A DNA stretch of 13,197 nt, from contig JAHEFU010000064.1 of NCBI GenBank assembly GCA_024645305.1, positions 1 through 13,197 on the forward strand, in the 5' to 3' direction. Below, one piece after another: positions 1 to 5,675 of this stretch. The first letter of the stretch is position 1. Each line of letters starts with the position of its first letter. The notes beneath the pieces were generated by a model that saw only the letters and a list, made by a program, of their open reading frames with translations, was not told where the DNA came from and searched no databases. The translations under genes and the position numbers were made by a program. This DNA is from Planctomycetales bacterium. Its GTDB lineage: Bacteria > 4484-113 > JAFGCY01.

Positions 1-1
1 G

Positions 2-139
2 CTGCTGGCCGGAAAGCTGGGGATCGAGCCGGGGGTGACGGCCCCGGAGACCATCGGCTTCGACGAAACCCGCCTGAACTACATCATCCGCGGCATGCAG
101 CACTACGGCGTACAGTTCGAGTTCTCGGAGGTCAGCTGA
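2..139 (+). CDS. C-terminal fragment, possibly saccharopine dehydrogenase-like oxidoreductase
   Basis: An open frame enters from the left edge and ends at TGA 137-139, giving 45 residues. The readable part contains GVTAPETIGFD, then LNYIIRGMQHYGVQFEF and a short acidic tail. The layout (small Ala/Gly-rich helix, a G-V-x-x-PE turn, then a helix leading to a 'G-V-x-F' strand) recalls the C-terminus of saccharopine dehydrogenase (Lys9-like) proteins, which end in a 'GVxxPE...RGI' element. This is a fold-level resemblance from memory, and 45 residues cannot settle it. The frame has strong GC3 bias and no internal stop, so coding status is much surer than identity. It is followed directly by repeat-rich non-coding DNA, so it is the last gene of its transcript. 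Confidence 0.4.
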   Translation: MLAGKLGIEPGVTAPETIGFDETRLNYIIRGMQHYGVQFEFSEVS

Positions 140-157
140 AAAGATGACAACACAGAT

Positions 158-400
158 TTAACCACAGAGGGCACAGAGAACACAGAGGAATTGTTAACAA
201 AGAGAATTCGAAGAATTTTCACCACAAAGGACACCAAGCTCACAAAGGGTACTCTTACCGCAAGGAACACGGAGTGCACGAAAGAAGTGTAGCGGCGCGA
301 CCCGGCCGCGACTGGGAGAGTATGTAACGAAGCGGCCAGGGCAACCGATTTCCTGGCAACAGAATATGAATTCTCCTTGTGCGCTTTGTCTCTGTGGTTG
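158..400. repeat. Inverted CACAGAG-type ~11-nt-period repeat element, copy 1
   Basis: The left end (about 160-188) is a run of imperfect 11-nt units of the kind AACCACAGAGG / GCACAGAGAAC / ACAGAGG. The right end (about 373-399) carries the reverse complement, ending CTCTGTGGTT. The two ends therefore form terminal inverted repeats about 240 bp apart that share an AACCACAGAG core. A further internal run of the same type, with A replacing G (CACCACAAAGGACACC, about 219-262), lies inside. The rest of the 140-491 gap holds no convincing gene. This unit type occurs as intergenic clutter in many bacterial genomes; its function is unknown. The same architecture recurs at 9234-9444 with unrelated interior sequence. 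Confidence 0.6.
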
Positions 401-491
401 TATGAATCTGGCCCGGTTGCCCGGCATGCGAGACATCCACCTTGCCCTGCTCCTTGGCCTCCACCCCAGCTCCATCGGATAACATCTGAGT

Positions 492-701
492 GTGAAGCTG
501 CCGCCGTACATCATCTGGGCCATCATCGGTGCGGGGCTCGTCGCCATCGGCGCACTGAACGTGAAGGTCGGCCGTGGCGCGAAGGGCTCCCTGGCCCCCT
601 GGGTCTTCCAGCTGGCCTGGCTGGTCATGTGGGCGCTCATCCTCGCGGGCAGCTGGATCTGCTTCCACGCGCTGTTCATCATGGGGCGCGGCGATGCTTG
701 A
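492..701 (+). CDS. Small hypothetical membrane protein (69 aa)
   Basis: The GTG start at 492 opens a 69-residue frame with two clear hydrophobic segments: about residues 6-24 (IIWAIIGAGLVAIGALNV) and 38-64 (VFQLAWLVMWALILAGSW onward). A basic loop (K-V-G-R-G-A-K-G) separates them, giving a helical-hairpin topology with the loop probably cytoplasmic. No strong Shine-Dalgarno precedes the GTG, so the start is uncertain. The final codons overlap the next gene by 8 nt (ATG 694 to TGA 699-701), suggesting translational coupling and a shared job. I do not recognise a family. High third-position GC and the coupled partner support a real gene. Confidence 0.6.
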   Translation: MKLPPYIIWAIIGAGLVAIGALNVKVGRGAKGSLAPWVFQLAWLVMWALILAGSWICFHALFIMGRGDA

Positions 702-876
702 CACCTTGCGCCTCACGTTGCTTGTATTCGTGGCCCTGGTCCTGCTGCTGCTCGTCGGTGCCATGCCGGCGGCAACGCCACAGCAGAAGCGCCAGCGCGC
801 TTTCAGCTACATGCTCGTGCTGCTGGCCTACATTGCGCTGGTCGCTCTGTACATGTCAATCCTGCCACGCCACTGA
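694..876 (+). CDS. Small hypothetical membrane protein (60 aa), coupled to the preceding gene
   Basis: ATG 694 lies inside the end of the upstream gene and is preceded by a purine-rich GGGGCGCGGCG stretch within that gene, which can serve as its ribosome-binding site. The 60-residue product has two hydrophobic spans, about residues 5-25 (LRLTLLVFVALVLLLLVGAM) and 37-56 (AFSYMLVLLAYIALVALYMS). The connecting loop is polar and basic (TPQQKRQR), so like its partner it should be a two-span hairpin. The stop (874-876) is followed after one base by the stop of the convergent flavin reductase gene. Family unknown; possibly a small two-component membrane complex with the 492-701 product. Confidence 0.6.
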   Translation: MLDTLRLTLLVFVALVLLLLVGAMPAATPQQKRQRAFSYMLVLLAYIALVALYMSILPRH

Positions 877-877
877 C

Positions 878-1393
878 TCAGCCATGCTGGGCTTCGTTGT
901 GCTCCGCGATGGCCTCATTGCTCACGAAGAATGTCCCCGGGTCGTACACCGCTGGAGTGTCCGGTCGCTGGATTGCCGCATCCTGTACGCGGCCGAGCAC
1001 CATTTCGTGGTCGCCAAGAGCCGTGATGCTTTCCAGGCGGCAGTCCAGGTAACTCAGCGCATCCCGCAGGATCGGCGCTCCGCTTTCACCAGTGACATAA
1101 TTCAGGTCCGCGAATCTGTCCTGTCCCTCTGCAGAACTGAAGCCGAAGCGTCGCGCCAGCTCCAGGCTGTCCTCGGCCAGGATGTTGATCGCGAAGCGCT
1201 TGCCCTTGCGGATGGTCTCCAGCGTGCTGCGCTTCGGTGCAAGGAACACCGCCACGAGCGGAGGCTCGAAGGAGACACGGCTGATCCATGTACAGGTGCA
1301 GCCGGCCGGTTTGCGGCGATAGGCCGTGGTGACTATCGCCAGTCCGCTGCGCATGGTGTCGAACACTTTCGTCATGTCCGATTGCTGTGTCAT
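878..1393 (-). CDS. Flavin reductase-like domain protein (FMN-binding split barrel)
   Basis: This minus-strand product has 171 residues. The frame also has a GTG at 1402, but that GTG is part of the GGAGGTG Shine-Dalgarno; ATG 1393, seven bases after it, is the better start. The sequence fits the flavin reductase-like split-barrel family: an N-terminal 'FDTMRSGLAIVTT' strand, the 'PPLVAVFLAPKRSTLETIRKGKRFAINIL' core, and near the C-terminus the typical G-D-H-x5-G-x-V turn (GDHEMVLGRVQDA). Members bind FMN and either reduce flavins with NAD(P)H or use them for other redox reactions; the usual length is 160-200 residues. No partner monooxygenase lies nearby, so the substrate cannot be inferred. 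It converges with the 694-876 gene with one base between the stops. Confidence 0.85.
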   Translation of the reverse strand: MTQQSDMTKVFDTMRSGLAIVTTAYRRKPAGCTCTWISRVSFEPPLVAVFLAPKRSTLETIRKGKRFAINILAEDSLELARRFGFSSAEGQDRFADLNYVTGESGAPILRDALSYLDCRLESITALGDHEMVLGRVQDAAIQRPDTPAVYDPGTFFVSNEAIAEHNEAQHG

Positions 1394-1560
1394 CAGTCGC
1401 ACCTCCGTTTGTTATATTTCCCCGGCACTGCCCCGCGGGACCTCGTCCCGTACTAAGTGATACCCGCAGTCGCGATGACTGTCGGTTAACCGCCCATATT
1501 TAGATAATAGATGGATTGCACGGCGGATTGGTTTACTTTCCCGGCCTAAAGCAGGAAATT

Positions 1561-1566
1561 TATAAT
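1561..1566 (+). promoter_or_regulatory. Candidate -10 element upstream of the lpxA-like gene
   Basis: A perfect TATAAT lies about 95 bp before the lpxA start inside an AT-richer island (1490-1570) of the divergent 1394-1660 gap. No good -35 sits at standard spacing: TTTCCC at 1537-1542 is 18 bp away and matches poorly, and TTTACT at 1532-1537 is 23 bp away. The same gap must also hold the promoter of the divergent flavin reductase gene, for which I see no clear candidate. Confidence 0.35.
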
Positions 1567-1660
1567 GAAAGGCCATAAACGGGTGGGATCAGCCAGCGCA
1601 CGCCGGGGCAGGCGGGCGGTGCTATTATGAGATCACGCAGTTTGCAGTGGCGGACCGCCC

Positions 1661-2566
1661 ATGAAGATACACAGTACAGCGATAATCGATGAGGACGCCG
1701 TCCTCGGACCGGATGTGACCATTGGCCCCTATGCCGTAATCGGGCCAGGTGTCAGCATCGGCCGGGGCACGGAAGTCGGCAGCCATGCCGTCATCGAATG
1801 CAACACCCGCATCGGTGCGGGCTGCCGCATCCATTCCCACGCCGTCCTCGGTGGAGATCCCCAGGACCTCGGCTACGACGGCCAGCCCAGCTATGTGGAG
1901 ATCGGTGACCGGACCTCCATCCGGGAGTTCGTGACCATCAGCCGCGGCTCCCATGGCCGCATGCTGACCTCCGTGGGGAATGACTGCCTGCTGATGGCGG
2001 GCGTGCACATCGCGCATGACTGCCAGGTGGGCAACAACGTCATCATGAGCAACATGGCCACACTGGCCGGGCACATCACGGTCGAGGACCGGGTGATCAT
2101 CGGCGGGCTGGCGGCCTTCCACCAGTTCGTGCGCATCGGGCGCATGGCGATGATCGGCGGGACAGCCGGGGTGATGCAGGATGTACCGCCGTTTTGCATG
2201 GTGCAGGGCACGCCGCCGGCCACGATCCGCGGACTCAATGTCGTCGGCCTGAGCCGCAACGGCGTTGACAGCCGCAGCCAGCGCGCGCTCAAGCACGCCT
2301 TCCGCCTGATGTTCAACCGCGGGATGAGCCGCGATGATGCGATTGCGGAGATTCGCCAGAGCATCGAACTGACACCGGAAGTCCGGCACATGATTGACTT
2401 CGTGAGCAATCCCAGCCGCCGCGGGGTCTGCCGCAGCGAGATTTCGCGCAAGGCGAAGCTGAGCGTGGTGGAGGGCAGCGGAGGCGAGGAGCTGCCGCAG
2501 ATGCGCGGGCTGCCGGATTCAGTCGTGAATGATGAGCTGAACGGAACGGAGCCTGGCAAGCAATAG
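1661..2566 (+). CDS. lpxA: UDP-N-acetylglucosamine acyltransferase (LpxA) homologue with C-terminal extension
   Basis: LpxA transfers a 3-hydroxyacyl chain from acyl carrier protein to UDP-GlcNAc, the first step of lipid A synthesis, as a cytoplasmic trimer. The 301-residue product starts with left-handed beta-helix hexapeptide repeats (IGPYAVIGPGVSIG and similar, residues 1-190). It keeps the family hallmarks LGGDPQDL (63-70) and GVHIAHDCQVGN (114-125); H119 aligns with the catalytic H125 and H116 with H122 of the E. coli enzyme. FHQFVRIG and IGGTAGVMQDVPP follow, then the C-terminal helical domain. E. coli LpxA has 262 residues; the extra ~40 here (GGEELPQM... to the end) are hydrophilic and look disordered. 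A GGCGGA sequence seven bases before ATG is a weak ribosome-binding site. It is not beside lpxD, fabZ or lpxB, so it could be the sole LpxA or a second paralogue. Confidence 0.88.
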   Translation: MKIHSTAIIDEDAVLGPDVTIGPYAVIGPGVSIGRGTEVGSHAVIECNTRIGAGCRIHSHAVLGGDPQDLGYDGQPSYVEIGDRTSIREFVTISRGSHGRMLTSVGNDCLLMAGVHIAHDCQVGNNVIMSNMATLAGHITVEDRVIIGGLAAFHQFVRIGRMAMIGGTAGVMQDVPPFCMVQGTPPATIRGLNVVGLSRNGVDSRSQRALKHAFRLMFNRGMSRDDAIAEIRQSIELTPEVRHMIDFVSNPSRRGVCRSEISRKAKLSVVEGSGGEELPQMRGLPDSVVNDELNGTEPGKQ

Positions 2567-2571
2567 AGGCA

Positions 2572-2590
2572 GGCTGCTGAAACGGCAGCC
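2572..2590 (+). other. Hairpin after lpxA-like gene
   Basis: GGCTGC and GCAGCC form a six-base-pair stem around a seven-base loop, nine bases after the lpxA stop. There is no U-tract, so it is at best a weak terminator or mRNA-end stabiliser. Confidence 0.3.
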
Positions 2591-2610
2591 GCGGGATTCG
2601 CGTCATACTT

Positions 2611-2634
2611 ACGTGGGGACAGGGACAACCACGT
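2611..2634. repeat. REP-like palindrome ACGTGG...CCACGT
   Basis: ACGTGG and CCACGT enclose a 12-base loop made of two GGACA copies. The 'CGTGGGGACAGGGACA' type of sequence resembles short palindromes commonly scattered between bacterial genes, but only one copy is visible here, so the assignment rests on memory of similar sequences. It lies just upstream of the Shine-Dalgarno of the 2651 gene. Confidence 0.35.
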
Positions 2635-2650
2635 TCACAGGGGGTGAACC

Positions 2651-3004
2651 ATGCGGCCAAGTTGGCAACGCAGGTATGAGCTCCAGGAAAAGGAATTCCA
2701 GAAGCGCCAGGAAGTAATCGGCGAAATTGAAAGCCGCAACAACCTGAACGGCGGGATCAGCCGGCACATGGGTCTGGGCGACGGACGGCCCGGGCTGGAA
2801 TGGACCGGGGTTGAGTTCGAGTTCGACCACGCCGAGCGCAACACCTTCGGCGGCTGGCCATTGTGGCTCTGGGTGGTACTGGCAGTGATGCTGCTGACGG
2901 GACTGGCCGGGCTGTACTTCCAGAACGCAGCGGGTTCCGCAGTCGGCCAGGCAGCTGGAAGCGGCCAGTCTCCAGCGGCGGCCGCAACCCCGCAGACCCC
3001 ATAA
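2651..3004 (+). CDS. Hypothetical single-span membrane protein (117 aa)
   Basis: ATG 2651 follows a strong AGGGGGTGA ribosome-binding site. The 117-residue product has an N-terminal charged, helix-prone region (residues 1-30, rich in E, Q, K and R, plausibly a short coiled coil). A linker follows, with G-L-E-W-T-G-V-E-F-E-F-D, then one transmembrane helix at about 69-90 (WPLWLWVVLAVMLLTGLAGLYF). The tail is low-complexity Ala/Gly/Gln/Pro (about 93-117). No signal peptide is seen, so the N-terminus is probably cytoplasmic and the tail periplasmic. I do not recognise the family. Its position 84 bp after lpxA and 94 bp before another small membrane-protein gene suggests a loose co-directional cluster. 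Confidence 0.65.
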   Translation: MRPSWQRRYELQEKEFQKRQEVIGEIESRNNLNGGISRHMGLGDGRPGLEWTGVEFEFDHAERNTFGGWPLWLWVVLAVMLLTGLAGLYFQNAAGSAVGQAAGSGQSPAAAATPQTP

Positions 3005-3092
3005 CTGCCCCGGCGGACATGGGCTGCGGGAACAGGACGTCAAGCCGTCATGCAGAATATCCTGCAGAATTGTCAGTAAAAATGGGAGGAAA

Positions 3093-3108
3093 CATCCCAT
3101 GAGGGATG
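3093..3108 (+). promoter_or_regulatory. Hairpin presenting the start codon of the 3099 gene in its loop
   Basis: CATCCC (3093-3098) and GGGATG (3103-3108) are perfect complements around the tetraloop ATGA, and the loop contains the start codon. The GGGAGGA Shine-Dalgarno (3084-3090) lies just outside the stem. In mRNA this could tune initiation; whether it folds in vivo is unknown. Confidence 0.35.
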
Positions 3109-3287
3109 CAGTGGCCATGGACCAGAACATGATGATAATCATCGGGGTGATGATCGCCCTGAGCATGGTGACCGTTGCCATGGTCATCCTAAAGGTGCCG
3201 CGGCAGATCTTCGTGATCTGGGCCGTGGCGGAGGGCATCATTATCGCCGGCCTGGTGCTCATGCTGGTGTTCATGAAGCCGGCCTGA
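3099..3287 (+). CDS. Small hypothetical membrane protein (62 aa)
   Basis: ATG 3099 follows GGGAGGA at eight bases; an in-frame ATG at 3117 is a weaker alternative. The 62-residue product has two hydrophobic spans, about residues 11-31 (MMIIIGVMIALSMVTVAMVIL) and 38-59 (FVIWAVAEGIIIAGLVLMLVF), joined by a short loop K-V-P-R-Q. This is another two-helix hairpin with a short polar N-terminus. It is unusually Met/Ile/Val-rich. No family is recognised. It ends 116 bp before the metalloregulator operon, which has its own promoter, so the two are probably not co-transcribed. Confidence 0.6.
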   Translation: MRDAVAMDQNMMIIIGVMIALSMVTVAMVILKVPRQIFVIWAVAEGIIIAGLVLMLVFMKPA

Positions 3288-3362
3288 TGAGCATGCCGTG
3301 TCAAGCCCCGGCGGAACTGGCGGCCGGCTGATCCGGGAATGCTCGCATAATCCCCATATCCC

Positions 3363-3371
3363 TGTTACAAT
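3363..3371 (+). promoter_or_regulatory. Extended -10 promoter of the mntR-troABCD operon
   Basis: TGTTACAAT fits the TGN-TANAAT extended -10 form (TACAAT matches 5 of 6). No good -35 is present at 16-18 bp, which is usual for extended -10 promoters. Its last three bases are the first bases of the operator, so a bound repressor would block RNA polymerase. An alternative -10, CATAAT, is at 3346-3351. Confidence 0.5.
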
Positions 3372-3400
3372 TACCCGAGGGTAATTACCTTGAGGTAATT
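3369..3400. promoter_or_regulatory. Double palindromic operator of the metalloregulator
   Basis: Two perfect palindromes overlap by four bases: AATTACCC-GA-GGGTAATT (3369-3386) and AATTACCT-TG-AGGTAATT (3383-3400), with centres 14 bp apart. They share an internal GGTAATTACC palindrome at 3380-3389. The site covers the -10 element on the left and contains the GAGGT ribosome-binding site on the right, ending three bases before the ATG at 3404. This fits an autoregulated DtxR/MntR-type operator, probably bound by two dimers. The match of protein to site is inferred from position, not shown. Confidence 0.75.
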
Positions 3401-3403
3401 AAT

Positions 3404-3910
3404 ATGACACGACCCGAGGAACAGTTGCAGCTCAGTGCGGCCCAGCAGGACTACCTGGAGGCTGTGTACGCACTCAGCCTGGAGGACGAGAGTGGCGATG
3501 GTGTGCGCGTGACGAACATCGCTGCCGCCCTGTGCACCCGCCTGCCCACCGTGACCCGTACCCTGGCCCGTTTGCGAGCCATGGGCCTGGTGGAGCAGGA
3601 GGAGCGGGGGCCGGTGTTCCTCTCCGGTCTGGGGCAGCGGCTGGCGGCCCAACTGGCGCATCGCCATGAGGATGTGGTGGCGCTCCTGAGTGATGTCCTC
3701 GGCGTGGACCCTGTCACGGCCGAATCCGAGGCCTGTGTGATGGAGCATGGCCTGTCCGGCTCAAGCTCCGAACGCCTGCACCACTTCCTCGAGGCCTGGC
3801 AGCGGCTCGATCCCCAGCTCAGGCGCGCCCTGCGCGAGGCGGCCGGCAGCGAGGCGACGGATCAGTTCCACCTGCTGGGTGATGCCAGCGGCTCAGGAGA
3901 CAGGGCATGA
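3404..3910 (+). CDS. mntR: DtxR/MntR-family metal-dependent transcriptional repressor
   Basis: This 168-residue regulator represses metal-uptake genes when loaded with Mn2+, Fe2+ or Zn2+. An N-terminal winged helix spans about residues 10-80, with recognition region LPTVTRTLARLRAMGLVEQEE and wing ending VFLSGLGQRL. The metal-binding dimerisation domain spans about 83-145 (HRHEDVVALLSDVLGVD, then ESEACVMEHGLS). Aligning by eye, D16 and E19 match MntR D8 and E11, H88 matches H77, and E114/H115 match E102/H103. The position of MntR E99 is C111, as in DtxR C102. Ancillary-site residues of DtxR (H98, E83) appear absent (E107, V92). There is no SH3 domain. The Shine-Dalgarno (GAGGT) is inside the operator. 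The stop overlaps the next start by ATGA. The metal cannot be assigned from sequence, so the symbol is by family. Confidence 0.88.
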   Translation: MTRPEEQLQLSAAQQDYLEAVYALSLEDESGDGVRVTNIAAALCTRLPTVTRTLARLRAMGLVEQEERGPVFLSGLGQRLAAQLAHRHEDVVALLSDVLGVDPVTAESEACVMEHGLSGSSSERLHHFLEAWQRLDPQLRRALREAAGSEATDQFHLLGDASGSGDRA

Positions 3911-4914
3911 GGAACATCCGGACATGCATGATCCTGCCTATGCTAATTCTGGCAATGCTCAGCTCCTGCAGGAAGCAGCAGGTCGAGGAAGCGCCGGCTG
4001 AGGCAGCCGCATCTGAAACCGCCAGGACTGACAACACTCCCGCGCCAGCTGAAAAACCACAGGTCGTCTGCACGACGGGCATGATCGCGGACATCGTCGC
4101 CAATGTCGGTGGCGATGGCATCGAGGTCTACGCCATGATGGGGCCTGGAGTGGACCCGCATCTGTACCAGGCGACCACGAATGATATCCAGGCCCTGGCC
4201 AATGCCGAGATCATTTTCTACAACGGACTGCACCTGGAGGCCAAGCTGGGTGACCTGCTGGTCAAGCTGGCTGATACACGCCCGGTTGTGGCCGTCACGC
4301 GGGATATCCCTGAGGAACAGCTCCTGACTCCGGCCGAGTTCGAGGGACTGCATGATCCACATGTCTGGATGGATGTTGAACTGTGGAAGATCGCCACGCT
4401 GACAGTCGCGGAGGCACTGAGTGCGCTGAGCCCTGACAATGCCCAGGTGTATGAGCAGAACCTTTCCGGCTACGTGGTACTGCTGGATGAGTTCCAGGAT
4501 TACCTCGTCAATGTGGCAGCGGAGATTCCCGAGGAAAAGCGCGTACTGATTACGGCCCATGATGCCTTCAACTACTTCGGCAAGGCATATGGCTTTGAAG
4601 TACGCGGCCTGCAGGGTATCAGCACCCAGGCGGAGGCGGGCACCGCGGACGTGCGCGCTCTGGCCGAGTTCATCGTCGAGCGGAAGATTCCAGCGATCTT
4701 CGTGGAAAGCAGTGTGCCGCAGCGCAATATCGAGGCGGTACAGGCGGCCTGCAGCAGTCGTGGTCTGCCGGTCCTGATCGGCGGTGAGCTGTTCAGTGAC
4801 GCAATGGGCGACGGCGGGACGGAGGAAGGGACCTACATCGGCATGATCAGGCACAATATGGATACGATTGCCGAGGCTCTCACCAATAATACTGTTGTGG
4901 AGCTTGCCCAGTGA
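3907..4914 (+). CDS. troA: Metal ABC transporter substrate-binding lipoprotein (TroA/ZnuA family)
   Basis: This 335-residue cluster-9 solute-binding protein captures Zn2+, Mn2+ or Fe2+ outside the inner membrane and delivers it to TroBCD. A signal peptide ends in the lipobox LSSC (C21), so the mature protein is lipid-anchored. An Ala/Pro/Glu-rich linker (about 22-50) follows, then two lobes. Expected ligands are visible: H85 in GVDPH, H152 in HDPHVW, H218 in ITAHDAFNYFG and D298 in LFSDAMG. This His-His-His-Asp set is the TroA pattern; PsaA/MntC-type proteins have Glu in place of H218. There is no His-rich loop of the ZnuA kind. ATG 3907 overlaps the regulator stop by four bases. Confidence 0.9.
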   Translation: MRNIRTCMILPMLILAMLSSCRKQQVEEAPAEAAASETARTDNTPAPAEKPQVVCTTGMIADIVANVGGDGIEVYAMMGPGVDPHLYQATTNDIQALANAEIIFYNGLHLEAKLGDLLVKLADTRPVVAVTRDIPEEQLLTPAEFEGLHDPHVWMDVELWKIATLTVAEALSALSPDNAQVYEQNLSGYVVLLDEFQDYLVNVAAEIPEEKRVLITAHDAFNYFGKAYGFEVRGLQGISTQAEAGTADVRALAEFIVERKIPAIFVESSVPQRNIEAVQAACSSRGLPVLIGGELFSDAMGDGGTEEGTYIGMIRHNMDTIAEALTNNTVVELAQ

Positions 4915-5675
4915 GCAGGCATGTCATCCCCGCCATCAAGGTGGAGGACATCACCGTGGCCTACCGTGAAACGCCGGTGCTGTGGGATGTCGACGTGGAA
5001 GTGCCACCCGGTGTACTGATGGCAGTCGTCGGACCCAATGGAGCAGGCAAGACGACTCTGCTCAAATCGATACTCGGACTGATCCGCCCGGCAGCCGGGC
5101 GGGTGTTCATCAATGGCAAGCCGGTCAACCGCCAGCGCCGTCTGATTGGCTACGTACCACAGCGCAGCAGCGTGGACTGGGACTTCCCCACCACGGCACT
5201 GGATGTCGTGATGATGGGACGCTATGCCGAACTGGGCTGGTTCAGGCGGCCCGGGAAGAAGGAACGCGAACTGGCAATGCAGGCCCTGGAGCGTGTCGGC
5301 ATGACGGATTTTGCCAACCGCCAGATCAGCCAGCTCAGTGGTGGCCAGCAGCAGCGGGTCTTCCTGGCCCGCGCGCTGGTGCAGGACAGTGAGATCTACT
5401 TCCTCGATGAACCATTCGCCGGTGTTGATGTGACGACGGAGAAAGCCATCGTGGCCATCCTCAAGGAACTGCGCGAGCGCGGCCGGACCCTGCTCGTGGT
5501 GCATCATGACCTGTCAACACTGGCGGAATACTTCGACTGGGTGCTGCTGCTCAATGTGCGCGCCATCGCCGCCGGTCCCGTGGTAACGACTGCCACGCCC
5601 GAACTGCTGGCCAGGACCTATGGAGGCCGCTCCGCCTACCTGGGCGGCAACCAGGCCGGGGAAAAGGTCCAGTAA
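4911..5675 (+). CDS. troB: Metal ABC transporter ATP-binding protein
   Basis: The 254-residue ATPase powers metal import through TroCD. All nucleotide-binding motifs are intact: Walker A GPNGAGKTT (41-49), Q-loop in YVPQ (Q84), signature LSGGQ (142-146), Walker B IYFLDE (162-167) followed by P-F-A-G-V-D, and the H-loop histidine in VVHHDLST (about H199). The length is normal for MntB/TroB/ZnuC proteins. The start is GTG 4911, overlapping the TGA of troA (GTGA), which implies coupled translation. The stop TAA shares its last A with the ATG of troC (TAATG). Confidence 0.93.
   Translation: MSRHVIPAIKVEDITVAYRETPVLWDVDVEVPPGVLMAVVGPNGAGKTTLLKSILGLIRPAAGRVFINGKPVNRQRRLIGYVPQRSSVDWDFPTTALDVVMMGRYAELGWFRRPGKKERELAMQALERVGMTDFANRQISQLSGGQQQRVFLARALVQDSEIYFLDEPFAGVDVTTEKAIVAILKELRERGRTLLVVHHDLSTLAEYFDWVLLLNVRAIAAGPVVTTATPELLARTYGGRSAYLGGNQAGEKVQ

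Noticed and set aside
158..262. Possible CRISPR array from the regularly spaced 11-nt repeats
   Set aside because: The units are contiguous and degenerate with no 30-40 bp unique spacers, and no cas gene is present.
1625..2389. Minus-strand open frame antisense to lpxA (254 codons, His/Ala/Asp-rich)
   Set aside because: The composition (HAHRQ, ADDHP and similar) is the typical shadow of hexapeptide-repeat DNA; the plus strand gives a clear LpxA.
3288..3403. Metal-responsive riboswitch upstream of the tro operon
   Set aside because: No conserved riboswitch core was recognisable, and the ~30-nt leader downstream of the predicted promoter is too short for one. The double palindrome explains control by a protein.
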